Positions 18,069-28,709 are shown, numbered from the stretch's first letter. The stretch is 64,000 bases of DNA from Mycobacterium sp. 852013-50091_SCH5140682 (GCF_001665685.1 NZ_LZTB01000119.1:1-64000); one strand, 5' to 3'. Numbers and translations are program-made. Notes: generated from the sequence alone by a model not told the origin.

Positions 18069-21000
18069 GACTGCTCCCTCGTCTCTGCGGTCATGGCCAC
18101 CAGTACCCGTCGTAACCGGTTCACCAACCTGCCGATGCGGGCCGCGTCGAAGACGTCAGTGTCAAATTCGACGCGAAGACCCAATTCATGGCCCGGAACG
18201 GCTTGCACCGAAAGCGGGTAGTGGTTGTATTCGCGATTGGCGAAGTCAGTGATGGCCAATTCGTGCACGCCCAGCAAGGCAGCCGTGTCGATCGGGTAGT
18301 TCTCGTAGACGAAAACCGTGTCGAACAGCTGGTCATGGCCAGTCGCGCGGTGCACCTCGGCCAAGGCGAGGTGCTGATGTTCCAGGGTGTCGGTGTACGC
18401 CCCCTGCAATTGGTCGAGCAGGCTGGCGATGGTGGTCGCCGGTGTGATCGTCGCCCGCACGGGCACCGTGTTGATCAGCAGGCCCACCATCGAGTCGGCA
18501 CCCGCCAGGTCGGCCGGCCGCCCCGAAACCGCTGTGCCGAAAGCGACATCGTGCTGGCCTGTCAGCCACATCAGCAACTGGGCCCACGCAGCCTGCAGCA
18601 CGGTGCTGACAGTGGTGTGGCAGGACCGCGCCAGATCGCCGAGGGCCTTGGTGGTCTCGGCATCAACCTGGAAGGACTCGACGCCGCGCCGTCCGAGTGA
18701 CAGCCGGCCGGGAGGACCGATCAGCGTCGGCGTATCGAACCCGGCGAACACGCGGCGCCAAGCCTCCCTGGCCGCCGTGTTGTCCTGGTCGGACAGCCAG
18801 GTGACGAACCTCCGGTACGGCACCGGGGCAGGCAACCTTGCGCCGAAGTAGCCGGCGAAGATCTCCTGCAGCAGGATCGGTTTCGACCAACCGTCGAGCA
18901 CGATGTGGTGGTTGGTGAGCACGAACCGGTAGCGGTCGACCGCGGTGCGGATCAGCGCGGCCCGGAACGGTGGCTTGTTCGCCAGATCGCACACCGCCGC
19001 GCGCTCCGCGGCGGACAGCCGGGCGATCTGCCCGTCGATGTCGGCGGTCTCGGCCAATTCGACGTATTGCCAGGCGAGTTCGGGCTCAGCCGACAGCAGT
19101 TGGACGGGCTCCCCGAAATCCTCGAAGAACCGGGCGACCACGTTCGGGCGGCGCCTCAGCACGTCATGCACGGCATCGCGCATGCGGTCGGGATCGACGG
19201 AGCCCGTCATGCTGATGTCCAGCTGAACCGAGTACAGATCCTCATGGCCTTGCGCGGCACCCGTGTGGAACAGCAGTCCCTGCTGCAGCGGTGTCAGCGG
19301 CAGCACATCGGCAATGTCGAAGCGCTGCTGCAGTTCGTCGATCTGCTGCTGGTCCAGTCGTGCGGGAGCGACATCGGAGGGCGTCAACCCGCCACCACCG
19401 AGGCGCACGTGCGCGCAGATCCCGGCCAACGCGTCGAACCACAGCTGGCTCAACCGGGTGACCTGCGCGTGGTCCAGCGCTGACAACGCCCAGGTCCAGG
19501 TCGCGTGCAGGCGCGGGCCCTCGTCGATGCCGTTGCCGCCGTCCAGAATTCCGGCGTTGAGCTCGACCGTGTGGCCCAGCGGCGTCGGGACCGCCGTGGC
19601 TGCCGCGGTCACTGCCACGGCATCCTGGTCGATCTGCCACAGCTCGTCGGAAAGGTCCGCGGCACCGGCCCCGAGGCGCCCGAGGTAGTTGAATCCGAGG
19701 GCCGGATCGGATCCGCCGAGATCCACGTCCGGATTCAGGTACCGCAACAGGCCGTAGGTCAGGCCGTCCGGAAGCGCGCGCAGTTGCTCCTTGGCGGCCT
19801 TGATGACCGGCCCGAGCGCGGTGTCGCCGGAACTGACCTGCTCCCAGGTCATTCCGCCGACGGCCAACGAGACGGGGTACTTGGTGGTGAACCAGCCGAC
19901 CGTGCGCGACAGGTCGATGTGTGAGTCGGCGCCCGGCCCGATCTCCTCGACCCGGCCGTGTCCCTCGACGTCCACACCGACCGGCGCGTCACCGGTACCG
20001 AGGAACTCGGTAACCGCCAACCCGAACGCGATCAACAGGATGTCTTGCACGCCCGCGTGAAACGCCGCGGGCACCTCGGTCAGCAGCTGCTGAGTGGTCG
20101 CGTCATCCAACTCCAGCGACAACTGCCCGGCGTTCGCGTAGGTGTCCACCGCGGGCTGCACGGCGGGCAACGCGGCCGGGGTAGCCGTGACCTGTCGCCA
20201 GGTGTCGGCAGTGCTCACGACCGCGTCGGCGCGGGCGTGGGCATCGAGGACTCGCGCCCAGCGAGCGAACGAGGTTCCCCCGCCCGGCAGTGCCACATCC
20301 TGACCGCTGCGGTGCTGCGCCCAGGCGATGTTCAAGTCTTCCAACAGGATTCGCCACGACACCGCATCGACGGCCAGATGGTGGACCATCAACGCCAAGC
20401 GCCTGGTCTCGGGCACCCACAGCGCGGTGAGCATGGCCCCGGCGGCCGGGTCCAGCCGCGAGCGCGCCGCCTGCAGGGCATCGTCGGACAATGCGTCCAC
20501 GATGTGCAGGCAGGCTCGCGCATCCACCGACCCGATTTCGGGGACGGTCAGCGACCACTCGCCCGTTTCCGTCGTGTCACTCGTCAGCCGCAGCATGCCG
20601 TGCCGGTCGAGCAGGGCCTGCAGCACCACGACGACGTCGGCGTCGGTGACGCCGGCCGGGGCCTGCAGCACCACGGTCTGGTTGAACTGGTCGGTGGGGC
20701 CGTCGAGTTCGTGCAGCCACCGCATGATCGGGGTGGCCACCACCGCTCCGGTGCCCTCGTCGACGACGGTCGTCTCACTGTCGGCGAATGTCGCGACCCG
20801 AGCCAGCCTGCTGACAGTCTGCTCGACGAAGATGTCGCGTGGCCGGCAGACCAGGCCTGTCGCACGGGCCCGTGCGACCACCTGCATCGACGAAATGCTG
20901 TCCCCGCCAAGGTCGAAGAACGAGTCGTCGACGCCGACGCGCTCGACCCCCAGCACCTGGGCGTAGATCCCGCTGAGGATCTCCTCGATGGCGTTGACCG

Positions 21001-24000
21001 GTGCGCGGTACTGCTCGGCGTCCTGATACTCCGGTGCGGGCAGCGCCTTGGTATCGAGCTTGCCGTTCACGGTCAGGGGCAGCGAGTCCATCACCACCAC
21101 CGCGGACGGCACCATGTAGGTCGGGAGACGGTCGGACAGCGTCGCGCGAGCCGCGGCCGGATCGATGGTTCCCGGCGTCGTCTCGGTCACGTAACCGACT
21201 AGGCGCTTGTCGCCGGGCCGGTCCTCGCGGGCGATGACGGCCGCCTGACCGACCCCGGCCAAACCGGCCAGCGCAGCGTGCACTTCACCCAGTTCGATGC
21301 GATAGCCGCGGATCTTGACCTGCTTGTCGGCACGTCCCACGTACCGCAGTTGCCCGTCGGCGCCCCACTGCACCAGGTCCCCGGTGCGGTACATCCGGTC
21401 ACCGGGCGCCCCGAACGGGCATGCGACGAACCGGGTCGACGACAGGTCCGCCCGGCCGACGTAGCCGGCCGCCAAACCGGTACCGGCGACGTACAACTCG
21501 CCGACCACACCGACCGGGACCTGACGCAGCCATCCGTCCAGGACGAAGAAAGCCAAGTGCTCCAACGGAACACCGATGGGGCTGACGCTGTTCGTGAGGT
21601 CGCCGTCACCGATCTCGCGGAACGAGGCGTGCACCGTCGTCTCGGTGATGCCGTACATGTTGATGAGCCGCGGCAGTCCCGGGTGATTGCGCAGCCACGG
21701 TGAGAGTCGTTGCGGCTCAAGCGCTTCCCCGCCGAACACCACGGTCTGCAGTTTCAGCTGCTGCCCGAGCTCGGGCTGCAGGCTGTCGGCGGTCTGCAGC
21801 GCGTAGAACGCCGAAGGCGTCTGACTCAGCATGCTCACCTGTTCGGTGACCAACAGGGCATGGAAGTCCTCGGGTGAGCGGACGACCGCGTCCGGGACGA
21901 TCAGCAACCGGCCGCCGTAGAGCAGCGCGCCCCAGAGTTCCCACACCGAGTAGTCGAATGCCAGCGAATGGCATTGCGTCCACACCTGTCCCAGTGCCAG
22001 CTCGGCGTCCAGCGACTCCAGCAACCGGGTCACGTTGCGGTGAGTCACCGCTACGCCCTTGGGTTTACCGGTGGTCCCCGAGGTGTAGATGATGTAGGCG
22101 ATGTTGTCGGATGTCGGAGCAGGCAGCGCCGTCGCCGGCTGTCCGTCGACTGCGGGGTCGTTGACGTCGATCACCGACATCTCGGGCAACCCAGGCCCCG
22201 TCAACCGGCCGAGCAGGTCCGCCGTGGTGACGGCTGCGATCGGTGCGGCGTCGTTGAGCGTGAACTCGATGCGGGCGTCCGGGTGCGCGGGGTCGATCGG
22301 CAGATAGGCCGCACCGGTCTTGAGCACCGCAAGGATGGCCACGACGGCCTCGGCCGTGCGGGGCAGCAGCAGTGCCACCCGCTCGCCCGGGCCGGCTCCC
22401 CTACCGGACAGCAAGTGCGCCAACCGGTTTGATGCCTCGTCCAGCTCACGGTAGGTCCACGACTGTCCAGTGGAAGTCAGCGCGACGGCTTCCGGCGCAC
22501 GCGTCGCCTGCTCGGTGAACAGCGCCGGAATCGACGGCGAACCTGTCACCGGTTGGGCGAGCACCGCACGGTTGCCCCACTGGTCGAGCTGATCGTGCTC
22601 GGTGGAATCGAGCATGTCGATCGAGGACACCCGGCGCGCAGGGTCGGCGACCATGGCCTCGAGCACGTGATGCATCCGCTTGACGAGGATGTCGACAGCC
22701 GCCTCGTCGAACACCTCGGTGTCGAACTCGACGCGCAGACCGAGTTCGTGGCCCGGCATCGCCACCATGGACAGCGGGTAGTGGTTGTACTCGCGACTGG
22801 TGAAATCCGTGACCGTCAGGTCCTGCACACCGAGCAGCGCACCGGTGTCGATGGGGTAGTTCTCGTAGACGAACAGCGTGTCGAACAACCGGTCGTGGCC
22901 CGCGGCGCGATGGATTTCGGCCAGTGAGAGGTGCTCGTGCTCGACGGTGTCGTTGTGCGTGCGCTGCAGTTGGTCCAGCAGCTCGGCGACCGTGGTGGTG
23001 GCGGTGATGGTCGCGCGGACGGGGACCGTGTTGATCAGCAGGCCCACAATCGATTCCGCACCTGCGAGATCGGCCGGGCGGCCGGACACCGCGGCACCGA
23101 AGGCCACGTCGTGCTGACCGGTCAGCGATGCCAACATCTGCGCCCACGCGGCCTGCAGCACCGTGTTGACCGTGGTGCGATGTGCCCGCGCGAGTTCGCC
23201 GAGGGCCTGGGTGATCTCGGCGGACACCCGGTGCGACTGGACCCCGCGCGGCCCCGCCTGGGTCGGCGGCGCGACGAGGGTCGGGGTGTCGAAGCCGTCG
23301 AACACCTCTCGCCAGGTCGCTTGGGCGACATCGCGATCCTGGGTGGCAAGCCAGCTGACGAAGTTGCGGTACGGCGTCGGCGCGGGCAACCGCTGCCCGA
23401 AGTATGCCGCGAAGATCTCCTGCAGCAGCACCGGAAGCGACCATCCGTCGATCACGATGTGGTGCAGCGTCAATACGAGCCGGTTGGCATCGTCGCCGGT
23501 CCGGATCAGCGCCGCCCGGAACGTCGGTTGACCGGCCAGGTCGCACACAGCGGTGCGCTCGGCAGCGCACAACCGGTCGATCTGCTGGTCGGAGTCGAGT
23601 TCGACGTACTGCCAGGCGATCACCGGATCAGCCGGAAGGACCTGCACGGGTTCGCCGAAGTCCTCGCAGAACCGCGGCGCGAGGTTCGGGTGCCGCTCGA
23701 CCACCGCGTGCACGGCGTCGCGCAGGCGTTGCGGGTCGAGAGCACCGGCCATCGTGATGCCGAGTTGAACGGCATAGACGTCGTCGCGGGAGTCCCCCGG
23801 AGCTCCCGCGTCCTCCGCTGCGGCCTGGAAGCTGGCCTGGAACAGCAACCCCTGCTGCAGCGGGGTCAGCGGCAGCACGTCGGCGATTCGGTACTGCTGC
23901 TGCAGTTCGTCGATCTGCCGCTGCGTCAACCGGGCCGGCGCGAGATCGGACGGCGTGAGCCCGCCGCCACCGTGTTGTACATGCGCGCAGATTCCCGCCA

Positions 24001-27000
24001 GGGCTTCGAACCACAACCGGCTCAGCCGGCCGACCTGTTCTTCGTCGATCGCCGTCGGTGCCCACGTCCAGTTGGCCTGCAGGCGCGGCCCACTCTCGCC
24101 GTCCAGTGTTCCGGCGTTGAGTTCCACGGTGTGCGCCAACGGCATCGGCACCGCGGCGGCGACATCCGTCATCGGCAGGCTCGCCGAATCGATACGCCAC
24201 AGATCGCCGGTGAGATCACCGGCGCCTGCACCCAGCCGTCCGAGGTAGTTGAAACCGATCGTGGGATCCGAACCGGCAAGCTCCACATCGGGATTGAGGT
24301 AGCGAAGCAGTCCGTAGGTCAGCCCGTCCGGCAGTGCCCGCAGCTGTTCCTTACCGTCCTTGATCACCGGGCCGAGCGCTGATTCGCCCCCGGCGACCTG
24401 TGGCCACGACACCCCGCCCACCGCCAGGGACACCGGGTATTTGGTGGTGAACCAACCGACCGTCCGCGACAGATCGATGTCTCGGTCGACCGTGCCGCCC
24501 AGCTCTTCGATACGGCCGTGCCCCTCGACGTCGATACCGACAGGGGACGTGCCGGTGCCGAGGAACTCGGCCCAGGCCAGCCCGAATGCGATCAGCAGAA
24601 TGTCTTGTACGCCGGCATGAAACGCCGCGGGAACCTCGCCGAGCAGCAACCGCGTGGTCTCGGGATCCAGTTCTACGGAGAGCCGGCCCGCCTCGGCGTG
24701 GGTGTCTGTGGTCGCGGGCAGCGCCTGCGGCGTCGTCAGGACCTGCTGCCACACGTCGGCCTGGCTCTCCACCTCCGCGGTGCGCGCGTACTCCTCGAGC
24801 AGCGCCGACCATCGGACGAAGGACGTTCCGCCTGCCGGCAACTCGACGGCCTGTCCGCTGTGATGCTGGGCCCAAGCGATGTTGAGGTCTTCCAACAGGA
24901 TTCGCCACGACACCCCGTCGACCGCCAGGTGGTGGACAACCAGCGCCAACTGACCGGTGTCAGGCATCCACAGCGCGCTGAGCATCTGTCCTGTCGCCGG
25001 GTTCAGCCGCGCCCTCGCGGCGCGGATCGCGTCGTCGGTCAGCGCATCTACCGAATGCAAGACGAGCGTCGCCGTCTCCGGCACGGTCAGTGACCACCCG
25101 CCGGTGTGCTCGGCGCTCGATTCGCTGCGCGCCGTGCTCGATTCGCTCCTCACGTCCGCGGTACTTGATTCGCTCCTCGCGTCCGCGGCGACCATCCGGA
25201 GAGTGGGATGCCTGTCGAGCAGCGCCTGCAGCACCACGGCCACGTCCGGTTCGGACACCCCGGCCGGCGCCTGCAGCACCAACGTCTGGTTGAACTCGTC
25301 GACCGAGCCGTCAATGGTGTTGAGCCATCGCATGATCGGGGTGGCCACCACCGAACCGATGCCCTCGTCGACCACCGCTGCTTCGCCACCGGTGACCTTC
25401 ACGACCGAAGCCAGCCGGGCCACGGTCTGCTCGACGAAGATGTCCCGCGGCCGGCATTGCAGGCCTGCGGCTCTGGCCCGGGCGACCACCTGCATCGACA
25501 GGATGCTGTCGCCGCCCAGGTCGAAGAACGGGTCGTCGACCCCGACGCGGTCCTGGCCGAGGACCTGGGCGTAGATGTCGGCCAAAACCTCTTCGACCGC
25601 TGTGGTCGGTTCGCGGTAATCGCTTGCCGCACCTTGGTATTCCGGTGCGGGCAAGGCGCGGGTGTCCAGCTTGTTGTTGGCCGTCAGCGGCAGGGACTCC
25701 AACACCACGACGGCGACGGGCACCATGTATGGCGGCAGTCGATCTGCCAGTTGGGTCCGGACGTCGACCGGATCGGCTGTCCCGGTGATGTACCCGACGA
25801 GACGCTTGTCGCCGGGCCGGTCCTCGCGGGCGATGACCACTGCGTTCTCGACGCCGTCGACGCCGGCCAGCGCGGCTTGGACCTCGCCGAGTTCGATGCG
25901 GTAGCCGCGGATCTTGACCTGTTCGTCGGCGCGGCCCAGGTATTCCAGCTGTCCGTCGCCGCCCCACCGGACCAGGTCTCCGGTCCGATACATGCGCGTG
26001 CCGGGCTCACCGAACGGGCACGCCACGAAGCGGGATGCGGTAAGGCCCGAGCGGCCCAGGTAGCCGCACGTCACGCCGTCGCCTGCGACATACAGTTCGC
26101 CGACGACGCCGGTGGGCACTGGCCGCATCCAGGTGTCCAGCACGAACAGTGCGGCCCCGGGGAGCGGCTTGCCGATGGGAACGGCCGCGCCGGGCGTCAA
26201 CGGATCGCTGACCGTCACACAGATCGTGGTCTCGGTCGGGCCGTAGCCGTTGACCATCACGCGGGTGGCCGGTGACCACCGCTCAACCACCGATGCTGGG
26301 CAGGCCTCACCGACCACCACGAGCGCCGAGGACTGCAGCCCCTCGGTCGGCAGCATGGCCACAGCGGACGGAGTCTGAGTGAACGCGTCGACCTTCTCGG
26401 CGACCAGCAGGGCGTGGAAGTCTTCTGGCGCGCCGGCAACCGCTTCCGGCACGACCACGAGTCGTCCGCCGCGAAGCAGCGCGTTGCCGATCTCCCACAC
26501 CGAGGCGTCGAACGCCAGGGAGTGGCACAGCGGCCAGACACCCGGATGCGGCAACCCGGACTCCAGGGCCGCCATCAGCCGCGTCACGTTGTGATGGGTG
26601 ACGGCCACGCCCTTCGGGGTTCCCGTGGTGCCCGAGGTGTAGATGATGTACGCGATGTCATCGGGCGCAGGCCCGGCCGGTGCGGTGCCGGGTTGGTCGG
26701 CTGCCGCGGGGTCGTCGATGTCGATGACGGTGACATCGTGCGCGTGCAACCGCGACCTGGCGCCTGCACTGGTGATCACGGCGATCGGTGCCGCGTCGGC
26801 GAGGATGAAATCGATGCGAGCCGCGGGGACAACGGGATCGATCGGCACATAGGCCGCCCCGGTCTTGAGCACCGCCAGGATCGCGATCACGGCCTTGGCC
26901 GACCGCTCCGACAACAGCGCGACCCGTTCACCCGGCCCGGCGCCGCGCGTCTTGAGCACATGCGCCAACCGATTGGCGGCCTCGTCCAGCTCGCGGTAGG

Positions 27001-28453
27001 TCAGCGTCTGGCCTTCGAAGGTCAGCGCAGGCGCGTCGGGCGCGCGATTCACGTAGCGGTCGAACAGATCTGGAATCGACAGGTGGGGCAGATGCTCGTT
27101 GAGTGCCCCCTGATGGCCGATCTGCGCGAGCAGGTCGTGCTCATCGGTCCCGAGCAGATCCAGTGAGGACAACGGGCGGTCCGGATCGGCGGCCATCGCC
27201 GTCACGACCCGCTGGATGCGCTGCGCCAGATCGGCGACTCCGAAATCCGCGAACGGCTGTCCCGCGCCTGCCGTGCTGAGGAACAGCTGGTCGCTGGAGC
27301 CGATGAAGAACAGCCCGAAGTGGCCCATCGGACCGTGGTTGGTGTACGACACCGTCACGGGGGCGCCGGCGAGGTCCAACGTGAGACGAGCCGGGATGAA
27401 GTTCACCGCGACGCGGTTCGACGCATGCCGTGGGCCGCGGACACCGCCTCCCGCCTCCAGCAGGTGCACGGGATAGCGCTGGTGTTGCAACAGTTCCCGA
27501 ATGCGGATGTCGACGTGGCGGCAGAACTCGCCGACGGTCCAGTCCGGCGGAGTGTTCAGCACCAGCGGCGCGACGCCCGCGAGCATGGCGGGCAGCGTCT
27601 TGGACTCCGGGGTCACTCGCCGGCTGACCGGGAAGTCGAGGGCCACCTCAGAACTGTTGGTCGACCAGGCGCGGACCAAAAGCGCGACAGCCGCGGTCGT
27701 CACCGAATAGCGGCGGATCCGCAGGTTCTTGGAGAGCTGCTTGATGTGGCCGACGACTGCCTGATCCACTTCCACCGATGCCGACGGCGTGTATGCATCG
27801 TGCGCGCTGGCCGAGGTGGGAAGCCCGTACTCGAGTCCGCCTTCGGCAGGCAGGTTGTTGCTCCAGTACGCCTCGTCGTCCAGGTACTCGCTGGACGACG
27901 AGTATGCCGCCTCGCAGTCGACCAAATCCTTCAGCGAACCAAAGTAGGCCGCGGGAATGGGCTCTCCCGCGACCAGTGCAGAGTAAATGGTGGCAATTCG
28001 GCGACTGACCACCGCCATGCCCAAACCGTCGACCGAAATATGGTGCCCGAGTCCGAACAAATAATATTCATTCGGCTGTGTGCGGAACAATGCGAATTTG
28101 ACCAGCCGACCCGTCAAAGGCAAGGGCGTGTGCTGAATCGACGACGCAATTTCACGAACCTTTTGCACAGGATCGTCGGAATCCCGGACGTCATAGAACG
28201 GAAGATCGAGGTCCGAATAATCGAGCGCCTTCTGGACCACCTGGCCGTCGACTTCGAAGAAGGCTGCCCTGGCGGGCTCTGCCTCGTCCATGGCTTGCCG
28301 GACCGCTCGCTCAAGAAGCTCGCGGTCGACCGATCCGTCGATTCGCCCTAAAAGGCCGAGCTGCCACTCCGTACCCGCGAGGCCGCTTTCATGTGAGAGC
28401 CAGATATCCAACTGACCGCGCGAAAGCGGCAATGCGCCGTCGTCTTGTTCCAT
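18065..28453 (-). CDS. mps1: Mps1, GPL peptide synthetase modules 1-2
   Basis: The 3462-residue NRPS reads C (1-440; HHISVDG), A (about 455-950), T (FFDLGGDSILSM near 979), E (from 1030; HHLAVDGVSW), C (VLPLTPLQQGLLF near 1528; HHIVIDG), A (about 1975-2480), T (near 2513), E (from 2560; HHLAVDAVSW) and C (near 3051 to the end; HHIVLDG). The leading C domain should N-acylate the first residue. Pocket residues by eye are DAWTVVGIC (close to the GrsA Phe code DAWTIAAIC) and DYWSVGMVH (close to the Thr code DFWNIGMVH). With two E domains this fits acyl-D-Phe-D-allo-Thr. The ATG at 28453 has GGGGAAG upstream; a longer frame would overlap mbtH. Confidence 0.93.
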   Translation of the reverse strand: MEQDDGALPLSRGQLDIWLSHESGLAGTEWQLGLLGRIDGSVDRELLERAVRQAMDEAEPARAAFFEVDGQVVQKALDYSDLDLPFYDVRDSDDPVQKVREIASSIQHTPLPLTGRLVKFALFRTQPNEYYLFGLGHHISVDGLGMAVVSRRIATIYSALVAGEPIPAAYFGSLKDLVDCEAAYSSSSEYLDDEAYWSNNLPAEGGLEYGLPTSASAHDAYTPSASVEVDQAVVGHIKQLSKNLRIRRYSVTTAAVALLVRAWSTNSSEVALDFPVSRRVTPESKTLPAMLAGVAPLVLNTPPDWTVGEFCRHVDIRIRELLQHQRYPVHLLEAGGGVRGPRHASNRVAVNFIPARLTLDLAGAPVTVSYTNHGPMGHFGLFFIGSSDQLFLSTAGAGQPFADFGVADLAQRIQRVVTAMAADPDRPLSSLDLLGTDEHDLLAQIGHQGALNEHLPHLSIPDLFDRYVNRAPDAPALTFEGQTLTYRELDEAANRLAHVLKTRGAGPGERVALLSERSAKAVIAILAVLKTGAAYVPIDPVVPAARIDFILADAAPIAVITSAGARSRLHAHDVTVIDIDDPAAADQPGTAPAGPAPDDIAYIIYTSGTTGTPKGVAVTHHNVTRLMAALESGLPHPGVWPLCHSLAFDASVWEIGNALLRGGRLVVVPEAVAGAPEDFHALLVAEKVDAFTQTPSAVAMLPTEGLQSSALVVVGEACPASVVERWSPATRVMVNGYGPTETTICVTVSDPLTPGAAVPIGKPLPGAALFVLDTWMRPVPTGVVGELYVAGDGVTCGYLGRSGLTASRFVACPFGEPGTRMYRTGDLVRWGGDGQLEYLGRADEQVKIRGYRIELGEVQAALAGVDGVENAVVIAREDRPGDKRLVGYITGTADPVDVRTQLADRLPPYMVPVAVVVLESLPLTANNKLDTRALPAPEYQGAASDYREPTTAVEEVLADIYAQVLGQDRVGVDDPFFDLGGDSILSMQVVARARAAGLQCRPRDIFVEQTVARLASVVKVTGGEAAVVDEGIGSVVATPIMRWLNTIDGSVDEFNQTLVLQAPAGVSEPDVAVVLQALLDRHPTLRMVAADARSESSTADVRSESSTARSESSAEHTGGWSLTVPETATLVLHSVDALTDDAIRAARARLNPATGQMLSALWMPDTGQLALVVHHLAVDGVSWRILLEDLNIAWAQHHSGQAVELPAGGTSFVRWSALLEEYARTAEVESQADVWQQVLTTPQALPATTDTHAEAGRLSVELDPETTRLLLGEVPAAFHAGVQDILLIAFGLAWAEFLGTGTSPVGIDVEGHGRIEELGGTVDRDIDLSRTVGWFTTKYPVSLAVGGVSWPQVAGGESALGPVIKDGKEQLRALPDGLTYGLLRYLNPDVELAGSDPTIGFNYLGRLGAGAGDLTGDLWRIDSASLPMTDVAAAVPMPLAHTVELNAGTLDGESGPRLQANWTWAPTAIDEEQVGRLSRLWFEALAGICAHVQHGGGGLTPSDLAPARLTQRQIDELQQQYRIADVLPLTPLQQGLLFQASFQAAAEDAGAPGDSRDDVYAVQLGITMAGALDPQRLRDAVHAVVERHPNLAPRFCEDFGEPVQVLPADPVIAWQYVELDSDQQIDRLCAAERTAVCDLAGQPTFRAALIRTGDDANRLVLTLHHIVIDGWSLPVLLQEIFAAYFGQRLPAPTPYRNFVSWLATQDRDVAQATWREVFDGFDTPTLVAPPTQAGPRGVQSHRVSAEITQALGELARAHRTTVNTVLQAAWAQMLASLTGQHDVAFGAAVSGRPADLAGAESIVGLLINTVPVRATITATTTVAELLDQLQRTHNDTVEHEHLSLAEIHRAAGHDRLFDTLFVYENYPIDTGALLGVQDLTVTDFTSREYNHYPLSMVAMPGHELGLRVEFDTEVFDEAAVDILVKRMHHVLEAMVADPARRVSSIDMLDSTEHDQLDQWGNRAVLAQPVTGSPSIPALFTEQATRAPEAVALTSTGQSWTYRELDEASNRLAHLLSGRGAGPGERVALLLPRTAEAVVAILAVLKTGAAYLPIDPAHPDARIEFTLNDAAPIAAVTTADLLGRLTGPGLPEMSVIDVNDPAVDGQPATALPAPTSDNIAYIIYTSGTTGKPKGVAVTHRNVTRLLESLDAELALGQVWTQCHSLAFDYSVWELWGALLYGGRLLIVPDAVVRSPEDFHALLVTEQVSMLSQTPSAFYALQTADSLQPELGQQLKLQTVVFGGEALEPQRLSPWLRNHPGLPRLINMYGITETTVHASFREIGDGDLTNSVSPIGVPLEHLAFFVLDGWLRQVPVGVVGELYVAGTGLAAGYVGRADLSSTRFVACPFGAPGDRMYRTGDLVQWGADGQLRYVGRADKQVKIRGYRIELGEVHAALAGLAGVGQAAVIAREDRPGDKRLVGYVTETTPGTIDPAAARATLSDRLPTYMVPSAVVVMDSLPLTVNGKLDTKALPAPEYQDAEQYRAPVNAIEEILSGIYAQVLGVERVGVDDSFFDLGGDSISSMQVVARARATGLVCRPRDIFVEQTVSRLARVATFADSETTVVDEGTGAVVATPIMRWLHELDGPTDQFNQTVVLQAPAGVTDADVVVVLQALLDRHGMLRLTSDTTETGEWSLTVPEIGSVDARACLHIVDALSDDALQAARSRLDPAAGAMLTALWVPETRRLALMVHHLAVDAVSWRILLEDLNIAWAQHRSGQDVALPGGGTSFARWARVLDAHARADAVVSTADTWRQVTATPAALPAVQPAVDTYANAGQLSLELDDATTQQLLTEVPAAFHAGVQDILLIAFGLAVTEFLGTGDAPVGVDVEGHGRVEEIGPGADSHIDLSRTVGWFTTKYPVSLAVGGMTWEQVSSGDTALGPVIKAAKEQLRALPDGLTYGLLRYLNPDVDLGGSDPALGFNYLGRLGAGAADLSDELWQIDQDAVAVTAAATAVPTPLGHTVELNAGILDGGNGIDEGPRLHATWTWALSALDHAQVTRLSQLWFDALAGICAHVRLGGGGLTPSDVAPARLDQQQIDELQQRFDIADVLPLTPLQQGLLFHTGAAQGHEDLYSVQLDISMTGSVDPDRMRDAVHDVLRRRPNVVARFFEDFGEPVQLLSAEPELAWQYVELAETADIDGQIARLSAAERAAVCDLANKPPFRAALIRTAVDRYRFVLTNHHIVLDGWSKPILLQEIFAGYFGARLPAPVPYRRFVTWLSDQDNTAAREAWRRVFAGFDTPTLIGPPGRLSLGRRGVESFQVDAETTKALGDLARSCHTTVSTVLQAAWAQLLMWLTGQHDVAFGTAVSGRPADLAGADSMVGLLINTVPVRATITPATTIASLLDQLQGAYTDTLEHQHLALAEVHRATGHDQLFDTVFVYENYPIDTAALLGVHELAITDFANREYNHYPLSVQAVPGHELGLRVEFDTDVFDAARIGRLVNRLRRVLVAMTAETREQS
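25112..25187. repeat. Short tandem repeat inside the first E domain of mps1
   Basis: Two adjacent 27-bp units at 25134-25160 and 25161-25187 differ at few positions (shared core GATTCGCTCCTC, then CGTCCGCG), preceded by a partial unit at 25112-25130. On the coding strand this encodes a low-complexity run of SESSTA-type blocks that the two other E domains in Mps1/Mps2 lack. The repeat is in frame and lies in a surface linker before the GGWSLTVPE segment. Confidence 0.75.
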
Positions 28454-28478
28454 TATTCGACTTCCCCACCCAGGCGGT

Positions 28479-28709
28479 TCAGCGCTCAAGAGCCCCGCCC
28501 TGCGCCAACCTCTCGCGCAGGCTCTTCGGCCGAATATCGGTCCAGTTTTGCTCGATGTAGTCAAGGCATGCAGCGCGGTCCGCCTCGCCGAATACCACCC
28601 GCCAACCAGCCGGCACGTCGGCAAACGCCGGCCACAGGCTGTGCTGCTCCTCGTCGTTGATCAAGACGAAAAAGCTTCCCTTGTCGTCATCGAATGGGTT
28701 GATGCTCAC
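28479..28709 (-). CDS. mbtH: MbtH-like NRPS accessory protein
   Basis: The 76-residue protein carries the MbtH signature: MSINPFDDDKGSFFVLINDE, then HSLWPAF, PAGWRVVFGE and the tryptophan/proline-rich end WTDIRPKSLRERL. MbtH proteins bind and activate NRPS adenylation domains, here presumably those of Mps1 and Mps2. The GTG at 28709 has GGAG five bases upstream and gives the family's normal length. It is the first gene of the mbtH-mps1-mps2-gap-chorismate mutase unit; mps1 starts 25 bp after its stop. Confidence 0.95.
   Translation of the reverse strand: MSINPFDDDKGSFFVLINDEEQHSLWPAFADVPAGWRVVFGEADRAACLDYIEQNWTDIRPKSLRERLAQGGALER

Noticed and set aside
10377..28453. A new NRPS pathway unrelated to GPL
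   Set aside because: MbtH, module order, three E domains, terminal reductase, Gap and MmpL4 neighbours all match the established GPL system, so the synthetase core is not novel; the novelty, if any, lies in tailoring and regulation.
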